Part shown: one piece after another, positions 1-6,300 of the stretch
Position numbering within the stretch: position 1 is the stretch's first letter
Layout of the letters: every line of letters starts with the position of its first letter
NCBI GenBank assembly: GCA_021202325.1
Contig: JAJQDF010000271.1
Span: 1 to 6,300 of the forward strand
DNA from: Clostridiales bacterium
GTDB taxonomy: Bacteria > Bacillota > Clostridia > Lachnospirales > Anaerotignaceae
Reading direction: 5' to 3'
Length of the DNA stretch: 6,300 bases
Notes under the pieces: generated by a model
What the model was told of the DNA's origin: nothing
What the model saw: the letters and a program-made list of their open reading frames with translations, nothing else
Databases searched by the model: none
Translations under genes and position numbers: made by a program

Positions 1-122
1 TTATCATTTCTTATGTCAGTTTTTTGAGTTTACACAAAACTTGAAACGGTCTCGTGCAGTACAAAATAAATTACTCAAGCGATGACATCTATCCATTTGA
101 GTTACCTTAAAACTACCAAATT

Positions 123-148
123 CAAATTTTGAACAAATCTAAAATTTG
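123..148. repeat. AT-rich inverted repeat
   Basis: CAAATTTT (123-130) and AAAATTTG (141-148) form an 8-bp inverted repeat around a 10-base spacer. With so much A and T around it the pairing could be fortuitous, and no function is assigned. Confidence 0.3.
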
Positions 149-164
149 CCTCCAAAAGCCACAA

Positions 165-193
165 ATGCCGCCGGAATTCACTTCTGACGGCAT
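165..193 (-). repeat. GC-rich hairpin downstream of trpA
   Basis: An inverted repeat pairs 165-176 with 182-193 around a 5-base loop. ATGCCG/CGGCAT forms a solid outer 6-bp stem, and the inner 6 positions include one wobble and one mismatch on either strand. It lies 83 bases past trpA. The bases after it on the operon strand are ttgtggctttt, only weakly U-rich. It could be a second, backup terminator or a copy of a dispersed palindromic element; this window has only one copy, so the two cannot be separated. Confidence 0.4.
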
Positions 194-216
194 CGATAAA
201 CTAATATTTAGCCAAT

Positions 217-252
217 GTAGCGGAAAAAGTTTCTCGGAACTTTTTTCGCTAC
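217..252 (-). terminator. Long hairpin downstream of trpA, probable operon 3' end
   Basis: A 15-bp inverted repeat (217-231 against 238-252) with a 6-base loop begins 23 bases after the trpA stop. An outer GTAGCG/CGCTAC clamp encloses an A-tract/T-tract stem. In the operon-sense RNA there is one A-C mismatch (246/223); in the plus-strand RNA that pair becomes a G-U wobble. The T-run lies inside the stem rather than after it, and the bases that follow on the operon strand (attggctaaa) are not a U-tract. It may therefore be a terminator, a bidirectional terminator or an mRNA 3'-stabilising structure. The inverted repeat is certain; its role is inferred from position. Confidence 0.5.
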
Positions 253-275
253 TGCCATCACAAAACGGAAATTCA

Positions 276-1049
276 TCAAGAATTTTCACTTAACTTCATA
301 GAGTTTACATATTCTCCAACATATTTCGGCGAATCTTTTCCGTACTTTTCAATAATCTTTATGATTGCCGAGCCAACAATTGCGCCGTCGGAAATGTCCG
401 CCATTTTCTTTGCCTGTTCCGGTGTGGAAATACCAAAGCCAATGGCGCAGGGAACGTCCGTGTTCTCCCTTACTACCTTAACAATAGAAGCAAGGTCTGT
501 CTTTATTTCGCTTCTGACTCCGGTAACACCGAGGCTTGAAACTATGTATATAAAGCCCTCTGCTTCCTTCGCAATCATTGCAATTCGGTTTTCGGATGTC
601 GGTGCAATAAGCGAAATCAAATCAATACCGTATTTTTTGCATATAGGCTGAAATTCGTCCTTTTCTTCATAGGGAAGGTCGGGCAGAATGAGTCCGTCTA
701 TACCGATATTCCTGCAAGTTGATATGAACTTTTCGGCACCATAGGAAAATACAACATTGGCATATGTCATAAATACCATTGGTATACTAATATCTTGCCT
801 CAATTCACGGACAAAATCAAATATTTTATCCGTTGTGACTCCGCCGGAGAGCGCACGAAGGTTTGCTCCTTGAATAACAGGGCCTTCGGCTGTGGGATCG
901 GAAAACGGAATTCCAAGCTCAATTAGGTCAGCTCCGTTTTGGACAGCGGCCTTAACAACCTCTTTAGTCGTTTTGAGGTCAGGATCTCCGCAGGTTATAA
1001 ATGGTATAAACGCTTTGCCGTTTTCAAATGCTTTTTTGATATTACTCAT
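276..1049 (-). CDS. trpA: Tryptophan synthase alpha chain
   Basis: TrpA performs the retro-aldol cleavage of indole-3-glycerol phosphate to indole and glyceraldehyde 3-phosphate; the indole passes to TrpB through a tunnel. The 257-residue (beta/alpha)8 barrel starts [19 protein letters not shown]. The alpha-chain signature [14 protein letters not shown] at 44-57 carries the catalytic Glu44, but the second catalytic position, usually Asp (Salmonella Asp60), is Glu55 here. PDLPYEE (123-129) forms the mobile-loop region, GVTGVRS is at 174-180, and the phosphate-binding GFGIS and GAIVGSAI are at 204-208 and 222-229. An in-frame ATG at 1076 would add nine residues, but the ATG at 1049 has GGGGAGGA six bases upstream and matches the family start, so I chose it. 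The gene overlaps trpB by 8 nt. It is the last gene of the operon and contains no tryptophan. Confidence 0.97.
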   Translation of the reverse strand: MSNIKKAFENGKAFIPFITCGDPDLKTTKEVVKAAVQNGADLIELGIPFSDPTAEGPVIQGANLRALSGGVTTDKIFDFVRELRQDISIPMVFMTYANVVFSYGAEKFISTCRNIGIDGLILPDLPYEEKDEFQPICKKYGIDLISLIAPTSENRIAMIAKEAEGFIYIVSSLGVTGVRSEIKTDLASIVKVVRENTDVPCAIGFGISTPEQAKKMADISDGAIVGSAIIKIIEKYGKDSPKYVGEYVNSMKLSENS

Positions 1050-2232
1050 GAATATCCTCCCCTCTGTAACGTGCAATGGCCGTACAGTCCTTGTCGCCTC
1101 TGCCGGATATGGTTATTACTATGATTTTGTCCTTATCCATTTCCGGCGCTATTTTCATGGCATAGGCTACGGCATGGGCTGATTCTATGGCAGGAATTAC
1201 GCCCTCGGTTTTAGACAAATATTCAAAGGCGCATACAGCCTCGTCATCAGTAATGGGAACATATTCTGCTCGTCCTATGTCATGGAGATAGGCATGCTCG
1301 GGGCCTATTCCGGGATAATCCAGTCCTGCCGAAATGGAATATACAGGCGCAATCTGGCCATATTTATCCTGGCAGAAATATGATTTCATTCCGTGGAAAA
1401 TTCCCTCTCTGCCGGTATTTATAGTAGCCGCAGTTTCAAATGTATCGATTCCTCTGCCGGCCGCTTCACAGCCTATGAGTCTTACATTCTTGTCGTCTAT
1501 AAAATTGTAAAAGCTTCCTATGGCATTGGAGCCGCCGCCGACACAGGCAATAACCGCATCCGGCAGTCTGCCCTCCTTTTGAAGCATCTGTTCCTTAATT
1601 TCCTTTGAAATAACTGCCTGGAAATCACGTACAATCATAGGGAACGGATGAGGTCCCATAACCGAACCAAGGCAGTAATGCGTGTCCGCAATACGGGATG
1701 TCCATTCACGCATAGCCTCGGAAACAGCATCCTTAAGGGTGGCCGTTCCAGTTTTAACAGGAATAACCTCTGCGCCGAGAAGTCTCATTCGGTAAACGTT
1801 GAGTGCCTGGCGAATAGTGTCCTCCTCGCCCATAAATACTACACATTCCATGCCCATAAGTGCGGCGGCAGTAGCTGTTGCCACACCGTGCTGTCCGGCG
1901 CCGGTTTCGGCAATAAGTCTGGTTTTGCCCATCTTTTTGGCAAGCAATGCCTGACCGAGTACATTGTTAATTTTATGAGCTCCGGTATGGTTCAAATCCT
2001 CACGCTTTAAGTAAATCTTTGCTCCGTCCAAATCCTTTGTCATTTTTTCGGCATAATAGAGCCTTGACGGTCTTCCTGCATATTCGTTGAGCAGTTCGGT
2101 AAGCTCTCTGTTAAATTCCGGATCGTCTTTATAATGATTATACGCTTCTTCCAGTTCAATGACAGCATTCATAAGCGTTTCAGGGATATACTGTCCGCCG
2201 TGAATGCCGAAGCGTCCGTTTTTATTTGTCAT
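1042..2232 (-). CDS. trpB: Tryptophan synthase beta chain
   Basis: TrpB is the PLP-dependent beta subunit that condenses indole, tunnelled from TrpA, with L-serine to give L-tryptophan. At 396 residues it has the standard TrpB1 length, and trpA follows it directly, as expected for the alpha2-beta2 complex. The PLP lysine is Lys87 in HTGAHKINN (82-90). The catalytic Glu109 lies in AETGAGQHG (108-116), and the COMM-region sequence [13 protein letters not shown] covers 137-149. The PLP phosphate loop GGGSN is at 232-236, Asp305 is in the [12 protein letters not shown] stretch (305-316), Glu350 in the IPAIESAHA stretch, and Ser377 in SGRGDKD (377-383). These numbers coincide with the Salmonella enzyme, so the active site appears intact. 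The start overlaps the trpF TGA by 4 nt and has AAAGGAAG nine bases upstream. The TAA stop lies inside the start of trpA (8 nt overlap). One tryptophan, Trp177. Confidence 0.98.
   Translation of the reverse strand: MTNKNGRFGIHGGQYIPETLMNAVIELEEAYNHYKDDPEFNRELTELLNEYAGRPSRLYYAEKMTKDLDGAKIYLKREDLNHTGAHKINNVLGQALLAKKMGKTRLIAETGAGQHGVATATAAALMGMECVVFMGEEDTIRQALNVYRMRLLGAEVIPVKTGTATLKDAVSEAMREWTSRIADTHYCLGSVMGPHPFPMIVRDFQAVISKEIKEQMLQKEGRLPDAVIACVGGGSNAIGSFYNFIDDKNVRLIGCEAAGRGIDTFETAATINTGREGIFHGMKSYFCQDKYGQIAPVYSISAGLDYPGIGPEHAYLHDIGRAEYVPITDDEAVCAFEYLSKTEGVIPAIESAHAVAYAMKIAPEMDKDKIIVITISGRGDKDCTAIARYRGEDIHE
1055..1062 (-). promoter_or_regulatory. Ribosome binding site of trpA
   Basis: On the minus strand this reads GGGGAGGA, containing GGAGG six bases before the ATG at 1049. 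It sits inside the 3' end of trpB. It supports the 257-residue form of TrpA over the nine-residue-longer form starting at 1076. Confidence 0.85.
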
Positions 2233-2849
2233 TTATTATCTTCCTTTCCAAACACACCTCTTACACTGTGTACAAAATTTGTCATTTTGGCTTTATCCTT
2301 TAAGCCGTCTGTTTCAATGCCGGAGCTTACGTCTACGGCATAGGGCTTTATCGTTCTGACCGCTTCCTCAATGTTTTGACAGTCAAGCCCTCCGGCAAGG
2401 AAATACGGCCTCTCTATATCTTTTATAAGCTCCCAGTCAAAGGCCTTGCCGGAACCTGCGCCTGAATCCAGCAGAACATAATCGGCCGAACATTCCTGAA
2501 CCGCTTCCGTATCGGCCTTTTTAGAAACCTTAAAAGCCTTTATTATACTCTTATCCGTAAGAAGTCTGAGCTTTTTTATATATTCTTCGTCTTCATCGCC
2601 GTGAAGCTGTGCTATGTCAATTGTTCCGCTGTTTAAAAGCTCCGCTACATTTTCCGGGCTCTCGTTTACAAAAACGCCCACGGCATTAATATTTGAATTC
2701 AAAGCCTTTTTAAGCTCCGCTGCCCTTTCTGGGGAAACATATCTCTTGCTCTTTTTTGCAAATACAAATCCTATATATTCTGGCTTAAGCTCATTGACGG
2801 CCTCAATATCGCATTTCCTTGAAAGGCCGCAAAGTTTAACCTTCGTCAT
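2229..2849 (-). CDS. trpF: Phosphoribosylanthranilate isomerase
   Basis: TrpF carries out the Amadori rearrangement of N-(5-phosphoribosyl)anthranilate to the ribulose derivative used by TrpC. This is a free-standing 206-residue (beta/alpha)8 barrel, the usual size. It starts [10 protein letters not shown], with the general-base cysteine Cys7 in the KLCG motif. Further motifs are [12 protein letters not shown] (27-38), AVGVFVN (56-62), QLHG (81-84) and LLDSG (126-130, general acid Asp128). The phosphate-binding loops are LAGGLD (151-156) and VDVSSGIET (172-180). The ATG overlaps the trpC TGA as ATGA, and a GAGGTGAGG ribosome binding site lies at 2854-2862. Its own TGA overlaps the trpB ATG in the same way. 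The gene order trpC-trpF with separate genes is common in Firmicutes. One tryptophan, Trp139. Confidence 0.97.
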   Translation of the reverse strand: MTKVKLCGLSRKCDIEAVNELKPEYIGFVFAKKSKRYVSPERAAELKKALNSNINAVGVFVNESPENVAELLNSGTIDIAQLHGDEDEEYIKKLRLLTDKSIIKAFKVSKKADTEAVQECSADYVLLDSGAGSGKAFDWELIKDIERPYFLAGGLDCQNIEEAVRTIKPYAVDVSSGIETDGLKDKAKMTNFVHSVRGVFGKEDNK

Positions 2850-3631
2850 AATGCCTCACCTCTCAGTTCATCCAGCTTTGCTTTTTTGTCCTCCGCTCTC
2901 ATAAGCGCCTCACCTATGAGCACGACGTCAGCTCCTATTTCTCTCAGCTTCTTTACATCATCGCTGTTTTTAACGCCGCTTTCGGAAACAAACAATATTT
3001 CAGGCGGTATCATTTTGCGGAGTCTTCCGCTGTTTTCGGTATCTACCGAAAAATCTTTGAGATTTCGGTTGTTAACACCTATTATACGTGCCTTGGCATT
3101 TACCGCTGTCTGTATTTCGCCTTCGTCATGGGCTTCAACCAGTGCGGACAGGCCAAGCTCATCGCAAATTTCTATATATTCCTTAATCTGTTCCTCGCTT
3201 AGTATGGAGCAAATCAGCAGCACAGCCGAAGCTCCCAGAAGTTTTGCTTCATATATCATATATTCATCCACAGTAAAATCCTTGCGCAGGCATGGAATAG
3301 AAACGGCATTTGTTATTTCTTTCAAATATTCGTCGCTTCCCAAAAACCATTTAGGCTCGGTCAGCACCGATATGCAGTCGGCACCGGCAGCCTCATATTC
3401 CTTGGCAATTTGAAGATAAGGAAAATCCAGAGCAATGAGTCCCTTTGAGGGCGAGGCTTTTTTACATTCGCAGATGAATGACATTCCCGGTTTTTTTAAA
3501 GCTTTTTCAAAACCAAAATCACCTTTCGGCATTGACATGGCCTTATTTTTTATTTTCTCAAGGGGCATTTTGAGCTTTGCCTGTTCGGTACGCTCACGGG
3601 CATGTTCCGCAAGCTCATCAAGTATTGTCAT
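2846..3631 (-). CDS. trpC: Indole-3-glycerol-phosphate synthase
   Basis: TrpC closes the indole ring: it decarboxylates and cyclises 1-(o-carboxyphenylamino)-1-deoxyribulose 5-phosphate to indole-3-glycerol phosphate. At 261 residues it is a single (beta/alpha)8 barrel with an N-terminal helical extension. The catalytic signature ECKKASPSKG is at 55-64 (Glu55, Lys57), followed by SVLTEPKWFLGS (88-99), LRKDF (115-119, general acid Lys117), LVEAHDE (164-170, Glu166), GVNNRNL (185-191) and VSESG (215-219), with the C-terminal phosphate site LIGEALM at 238-244. The DFPYLQIA stretch (69-76) replaces the more widespread DFDPxxIA form; I associate this with clostridial TrpC. The start uses GGAGG seven bases upstream, inside the end of trpD, with a TAATG stop-start junction. 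It is not fused to trpF as in E. coli. One tryptophan, Trp95. Confidence 0.97.
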   Translation of the reverse strand: MTILDELAEHARERTEQAKLKMPLEKIKNKAMSMPKGDFGFEKALKKPGMSFICECKKASPSKGLIALDFPYLQIAKEYEAAGADCISVLTEPKWFLGSDEYLKEITNAVSIPCLRKDFTVDEYMIYEAKLLGASAVLLICSILSEEQIKEYIEICDELGLSALVEAHDEGEIQTAVNAKARIIGVNNRNLKDFSVDTENSGRLRKMIPPEILFVSESGVKNSDDVKKLREIGADVVLIGEALMRAEDKKAKLDELRGEAL

Positions 3632-4659
3632 TATTCCGCCTCCGGTCTGTTGCTTATCTCAACAAACTTATTGAGAGTTTCAAGTGCCTTGCCGGAATCT
3701 ATGAGTTCAGACGCCAGTTTAACTCCGTCTGCCATTGTTTCAGCCTTGCCGCAAATATAAAGCGATGCGCCGGCATTGAGCAGTACGGCATTTCTCTTAG
3801 GTCCTTTTTCGCCGTTTAATATAGCCAGTGTAATATTGGCGTTTTCCTCAGGTGTTCCGCCGACTATATCTTCCTTAGTTCCCCTTTCAAGGCCGAAGTC
3901 CTCGGGTTTTATTGTATACGACTTGAACCAGCCGTCTTTAAACTCGCATACAGCCGTAGGTGCACTTATTGATATTTCGTCCAGCTTATCCTTGCCGTAG
4001 ACAACCATACCTCGTTTTACACCCATATTTGTCAGTACCTGCGCCAGGGGCTCCATAAGATATTCGTCATATACGCCCATGAGCTGCATTTTGGGATTTC
4101 CGGGGTTCGTCAAAGGTCCGAGAATATTGAAAACTGTACGGAATCCAAGCTCCTTGCGGATAGCGCCGACATATTTCATAGATGTATGGTATTTCTGAGC
4201 AAAGAAGAAGCACATTCCGACCTCATTTAAAAGCTCAACGCATCTCTTGGGGCTCTGCTGTATATTTGCGCCAAGTGCTTCAAGGCAGTCTGCCGCTCCC
4301 GACTTAGAAGATGCGGCTCTGTTTCCGTGCTTTGCTACCTTAACTCCGCCTGCGGCAGCAACAAAGGCCGCCGTTGTTGAAATATTGAAGCTGTGGGAAC
4401 CGTCTCCGCCTGTTCCTACTATTTCAAATAAATCCATGTTATGGTCAATCTTAAGGGCGTGTTCCTTCATGGCCACAGCACAGCCCAAAATCTCATCAAT
4501 TGTTTCAGCCTTGGCATTCTTTGTGGAAAGAGCCGAAAGGAATGCGGCATTCTGTGTGGCAGTGGTTTCTCCGCTCATAATTTCATTCATTACCGTGTAG
4601 GCTTCATCATATGTAAGGTCCTGTTTGTCTACTATTTTTATTGTTGCTTCTTTAATCAT
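3631..4659 (-). CDS. trpD: Anthranilate phosphoribosyltransferase
   Basis: TrpD transfers the phosphoribosyl group of PRPP to anthranilate, giving N-(5-phosphoribosyl)anthranilate. The 342-residue length is typical. The N-terminal helical part (about 1-75) is followed by the PRPP-binding glycine loop GTGGDGS at 82-88 and NIST at 92-95. The [12 protein letters not shown] stretch is at 110-121 and LEALG at 126-130. The anthranilate-side segment [23 protein letters not shown] runs over 164-186. Asp227-Glu228 in KLDEIS are the expected magnesium ligands. The family motifs present leave no sign of decay. The start has AAAGGAG at 4669-4675, which overlaps the TAA stop of trpG; the two genes are 14 nt apart. 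The TAA stop of this gene shares one base with the trpC ATG (TAATG). There is no fusion to TrpG, unlike in enterobacteria. One tryptophan, Trp244. Confidence 0.97.
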   Translation of the reverse strand: MIKEATIKIVDKQDLTYDEAYTVMNEIMSGETTATQNAAFLSALSTKNAKAETIDEILGCAVAMKEHALKIDHNMDLFEIVGTGGDGSHSFNISTTAAFVAAAGGVKVAKHGNRAASSKSGAADCLEALGANIQQSPKRCVELLNEVGMCFFFAQKYHTSMKYVGAIRKELGFRTVFNILGPLTNPGNPKMQLMGVYDEYLMEPLAQVLTNMGVKRGMVVYGKDKLDEISISAPTAVCEFKDGWFKSYTIKPEDFGLERGTKEDIVGGTPEENANITLAILNGEKGPKRNAVLLNAGASLYICGKAETMADGVKLASELIDSGKALETLNKFVEISNRPEAE

Positions 4660-4668
4660 AATATATCT

Positions 4669-4675
4669 CTCCTTT
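4669..4675 (-). promoter_or_regulatory. Ribosome binding site of trpD, overlapping the trpG stop codon
   Basis: The minus strand reads AAAGGAG, nine bases before the trpD ATG. Its first two bases are the last two of the trpG TAA stop (4674-4676), so a ribosome terminating on trpG covers the trpD initiation region. This is the only junction in the operon with non-coding bases between stop and start. Confidence 0.75.
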
Positions 4676-5240
4676 ACAGATTAATAAAATTCTTTAACAT
4701 TGTTTTTCCGTCAGGCGTCATTATTGATTCCGGATGGAACTGTACGCCGTAGATTAGGTATTCCTTATGGGACACCGCCATAATTTCGCCGTCCGTTGTT
4801 ACTGCAGCAATATTCAGGCAGTCAGGAATTGTTTCGGCATCCGCCGCCAGTGAATGATAACGGGCAACGGGCATTACCTCGGGGCAATTTTTAAATAACT
4901 GGCAGTCCTTATCATATGTTATGTTTGACTGCTTGCCGTGCATAAGCTTTTTGGCATATGTTATTCTTGCTCCGAAGGCGGCGCATATTGCCTGATGACC
5001 AAGGCATACCCCAAGGATGGGAATATCCTTGCCAAGGTTTTTAACCACATCTATAATAACGCCTGCATTTTCCGGTCTGCCGGGGCCCGGAGATAATATA
5101 ATTCGGCTCGGATTAAGAGCCCTTATTTCTTCAACAGTCATTTCATCGTTTCTAATTACCTTTATATCCGGCTCAAGCTCGCCCACAAGCTGATAAAGGT
5201 TATATGAAAAGCTGTCGTAATTATCAATCAGTAAAATCAT
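4674..5240 (-). CDS. trpG: Anthranilate synthase component II, glutamine amidotransferase
   Basis: This 188-residue protein is a class I glutamine amidotransferase that hydrolyses glutamine and channels ammonia to TrpE. It opens [14 protein letters not shown], the standard family start. PGPGRP is at 51-56 and the nucleophile elbow GVCLGHQ at 77-83 (Cys79). MHGK follows at 100-103, YHSL at 128-131, and GVQFHPES at 165-172 supplies His169 and Glu171 to complete the Cys-His-Glu triad. The length is normal for a free-standing TrpG/PabA. The frame is open upstream to an ATG at 5300, but those 20 extra residues lie in trpE and have no family match. The ATG at 5240 has an ideal AGGAGGA six bases upstream and overlaps the trpE stop as ATGA. 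Many Firmicutes share one such subunit between TrpE and PabB; whether this copy is dual-use cannot be seen here. It contains no tryptophan residue. Confidence 0.97.
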   Translation of the reverse strand: MILLIDNYDSFSYNLYQLVGELEPDIKVIRNDEMTVEEIRALNPSRIILSPGPGRPENAGVIIDVVKNLGKDIPILGVCLGHQAICAAFGARITYAKKLMHGKQSNITYDKDCQLFKNCPEVMPVARYHSLAADAETIPDCLNIAAVTTDGEIMAVSHKEYLIYGVQFHPESIMTPDGKTMLKNFINL

Positions 5241-6300
5241 AATGTATCCTCCTGTGCAAGTTCCAGAGCTTTGAGTGACGATTTGGCTTTGTTTATGCAC
5301 TCTTCGTATTCCTTTTCAGGAACAGAATCCGCCACAATGCCGGCGCCGCTTCTTACAAATACCTTTCCGTTCTTTTTATAGGCAATTCGTATGGCAATGC
5401 AGGTATCCATATTTCCGGTGAAGTCTATATAGCCAATGGCTCCGCCGTATATGCCCCTCTTATTGTTTTCAAGCTCACCAATAAGCTGGCAGGCTCTAAT
5501 CTTCGGTGCGCCGGAAAGGGTCCCTGCCGGAAGCACAGCCTCTATAGCATCCAGTGCGTCGTGGTTCTCGGAAATTTCCCCTCTTACCGTTGAGCCGATG
5601 TGCATAACGTGAGAGAAACGTTCAATTGAGTGGAGCTTTTCCACCTGAACCGTGCCGAATTTGCTTATCTTGCCCAAATCGTTTCTGCCAAGGTCAACCA
5701 GCATATTGTGCTCAGCAAGCTCTTTTTCATCGGCAAGAAGCTCTGCTTCAAGGGCTTTATCCTCTTCATCGGTTTTGCCCCTCGGCCTTGTTCCTGCCAG
5801 AGGGAATGTGTGAAGTATGCCGTCCTCCAATTTAACAAGGGTTTCGGGCGATGCTCCTGCAACTTCAACGTCCGTTCCCGAAAAATAGAACATATAGGGT
5901 GACGGATTGATAGTTCTAAGCACACGGTACGTATTGAGCAGGCTTCCTTCAAAGGGAGCGCTGAGACGGTTGGAAAGCACAATCTGGAAAATATCACCCT
6001 CATGGATATAGTGCTTAGCCTTCTTGACCATTCCGCAGAATTCCTCTCTACCAAAGAGCGGTGTAACCTTACCCAAAAGCTTTCCTCCAGGCTCGTTTTT
6101 CTTTTCGCCGTGACGGAGAAGGTCAACCAATTGATTCAGCTCCATAACAGCTTTGTTGTACCCTGCTTCCACATCGGTAAGTGTCATATTTACAATGAGA
6201 ATTATTTTTTGTCTGAGATTGTCAAAGGCAATAACCTTATCAAAAAGCATTAAATCGACATCCTTAAAGTTTTCGCTGTCCGACACATCGCATTTTACGG
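5237..6300 (-). CDS. trpE: Anthranilate synthase component I (partial, N-terminus beyond window)
   Basis: TrpE converts chorismate and ammonia (delivered by TrpG) to anthranilate and pyruvate, the committed step of tryptophan synthesis, in the cytoplasm. About 353 codons are visible and the frame stays open to the window edge. Bacterial TrpE is usually near 500 residues, so roughly 140 N-terminal residues are missing. The visible part is the chorismate-binding domain. Counting from the in-frame GTG at 6286, it shows [16 protein letters not shown] (97-112), NPSPYMF (127-133), [10 protein letters not shown] (144-153), LAGTRPRG (163-170), [11 protein letters not shown] (198-208), [13 protein letters not shown] (253-265), [13 protein letters not shown] (277-289) and [16 protein letters not shown] (314-329). 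NPSPYMF belongs to the tryptophan feedback site in characterised TrpE proteins; the other half of that site (the N-terminal LLES-type motif) is outside. These motifs and the adjacent trpG favour TrpE over PabB. The TGA stop overlaps the trpG ATG by 4 nt. Confidence 0.97.
   Translation of the reverse strand, partial: VKCDVSDSENFKDVDLMLFDKVIAFDNLRQKIILIVNMTLTDVEAGYNKAVMELNQLVDLLRHGEKKNEPGGKLLGKVTPLFGREEFCGMVKKAKHYIHEGDIFQIVLSNRLSAPFEGSLLNTYRVLRTINPSPYMFYFSGTDVEVAGASPETLVKLEDGILHTFPLAGTRPRGKTDEEDKALEAELLADEKELAEHNMLVDLGRNDLGKISKFGTVQVEKLHSIERFSHVMHIGSTVRGEISENHDALDAIEAVLPAGTLSGAPKIRACQLIGELENNKRGIYGGAIGYIDFTGNMDTCIAIRIAYKKNGKVFVRSGAGIVADSVPEKEYEECINKAKSSLKALELAQEDTL
5247..5253 (-). promoter_or_regulatory. 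Ribosome binding site of trpG
   Basis: On the minus strand this reads AGGAGGA, a full Shine-Dalgarno match, with a 6-nt spacer to the ATG at 5240. It lies within the last codons of trpE. It decides the trpG start against the longer in-frame ATG at 5300. Confidence 0.85.

Larger units (their letters stand above)
1..275. other. AT-rich intergenic region downstream of trpA
   Basis: No convincing gene is seen on either strand. The stretch holds the three inverted repeats listed separately, all between 123 and 252. Bases 1-120 show nothing I can assign: no tRNA-like fold, no clear -35/-10 pair and no ORF with a ribosome binding site. Confidence 0.7.

Noticed and set aside
41..67. A possible plus-strand promoter (TTGAAA followed by TACAAAAT)
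   Set aside because: The spacer is about 13 bases, too short for a sigma-70 type promoter, and no gene follows on that strand in the window.
1050..1076. A nine-residue N-terminal extension of TrpA from an ATG at 1076
   Set aside because: The ribosome binding site at 1055-1062 falls inside this stretch and points to the ATG at 1049, which also matches the usual TrpA start.
2886..3413. A 175-codon plus-strand open frame opposite trpC
   Set aside because: It is antisense to a clear gene, very rich in serine, and resembles no family; it is a shadow of the codon bias of trpC. The other plus-strand frames across the operon are rejected for the same reason.
5241..5300. A 20-residue N-terminal extension of TrpG from an ATG at 5300
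   Set aside because: It lies in the coding end of trpE, has no family match, and the ATG at 5240 has a perfect Shine-Dalgarno sequence and the standard [11 protein letters not shown] start.
5665..6126. A 153-codon minus-strand frame within trpE
   Set aside because: It is another reading frame of the well-matched trpE coding sequence and shows no recognisable protein features.
6284..6286. GTG in frame near the right edge as the start of trpE
   Set aside because: The frame is open upstream of it to the window edge (codons for V, K, C, D precede it), and the protein would lack the entire N-terminal TrpE domain. It is an internal valine codon; the gene is cut by the window.
1..6300. A novel defence, mobile or secondary-metabolite system
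   Set aside because: Every gene belongs to the standard tryptophan pathway with no inserted genes. No transposase, integrase, tRNA or CRISPR repeat was seen, and the pathway gene order is continuous.

Overview
The window is one side of a classical tryptophan biosynthesis operon, all on the minus strand and in the order trpE(partial)-trpG-trpD-trpC-trpF-trpB-trpA. Transcription enters at the right edge of the window (inside trpE) and leaves trpA near base 276. Together the seven products take chorismate to L-tryptophan: anthranilate synthase (TrpE+TrpG), anthranilate phosphoribosyltransferase (TrpD), phosphoribosylanthranilate isomerase (TrpF), indole-3-glycerol-phosphate synthase (TrpC) and tryptophan synthase (TrpA+TrpB). 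All are separate polypeptides, with none of the G-D or C-F fusions known from other bacteria.

The organism is most likely a member of the Firmicutes, class Clostridia (a Lachnospiraceae-like or related anaerobe). This is inferred from the moderate-to-low GC feel, the strong AGGAGG-type ribosome binding sites, the compact single operon, and family wording such as TrpC 'DFPYLQIAKEYE', TrpD '[12 protein letters not shown]' and TrpA '[11 protein letters not shown]', which I associate with clostridial proteins. A genus cannot be named from this sequence.

Layout from right to left: 6300-5237 holds the C-terminal chorismate-binding part of trpE, whose N-terminus lies outside the window; 5240-4674 trpG; 4659-3631 trpD; 3631-2846 trpC; 2849-2229 trpF; 2232-1042 trpB; 1049-276 trpA. 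Five of the six junctions overlap (4, 1, 4, 4 and 8 nt) and the sixth (trpG/trpD) has only 14 nt between genes, so translational coupling is likely. Each start is preceded by a recognisable Shine-Dalgarno sequence.

Bases 1-275 are AT-rich and carry no convincing gene. They contain two strong inverted repeats just past trpA (217-252 and 165-193) and a weaker AT-rich one (123-148). The first is the best candidate for the operon's 3' end, but neither strong hairpin has a textbook U-tract after it on the operon strand.

The promoter, leader, and any attenuator, T-box or TRAP site would lie upstream of trpE, beyond base 6300. I found no previously undescribed system. The most notable points are a natural Asp-to-Glu change at the TrpA catalytic position, the near absence of tryptophan in the enzymes, the fully coupled gene junctions, and the unassigned hairpins downstream of trpA.
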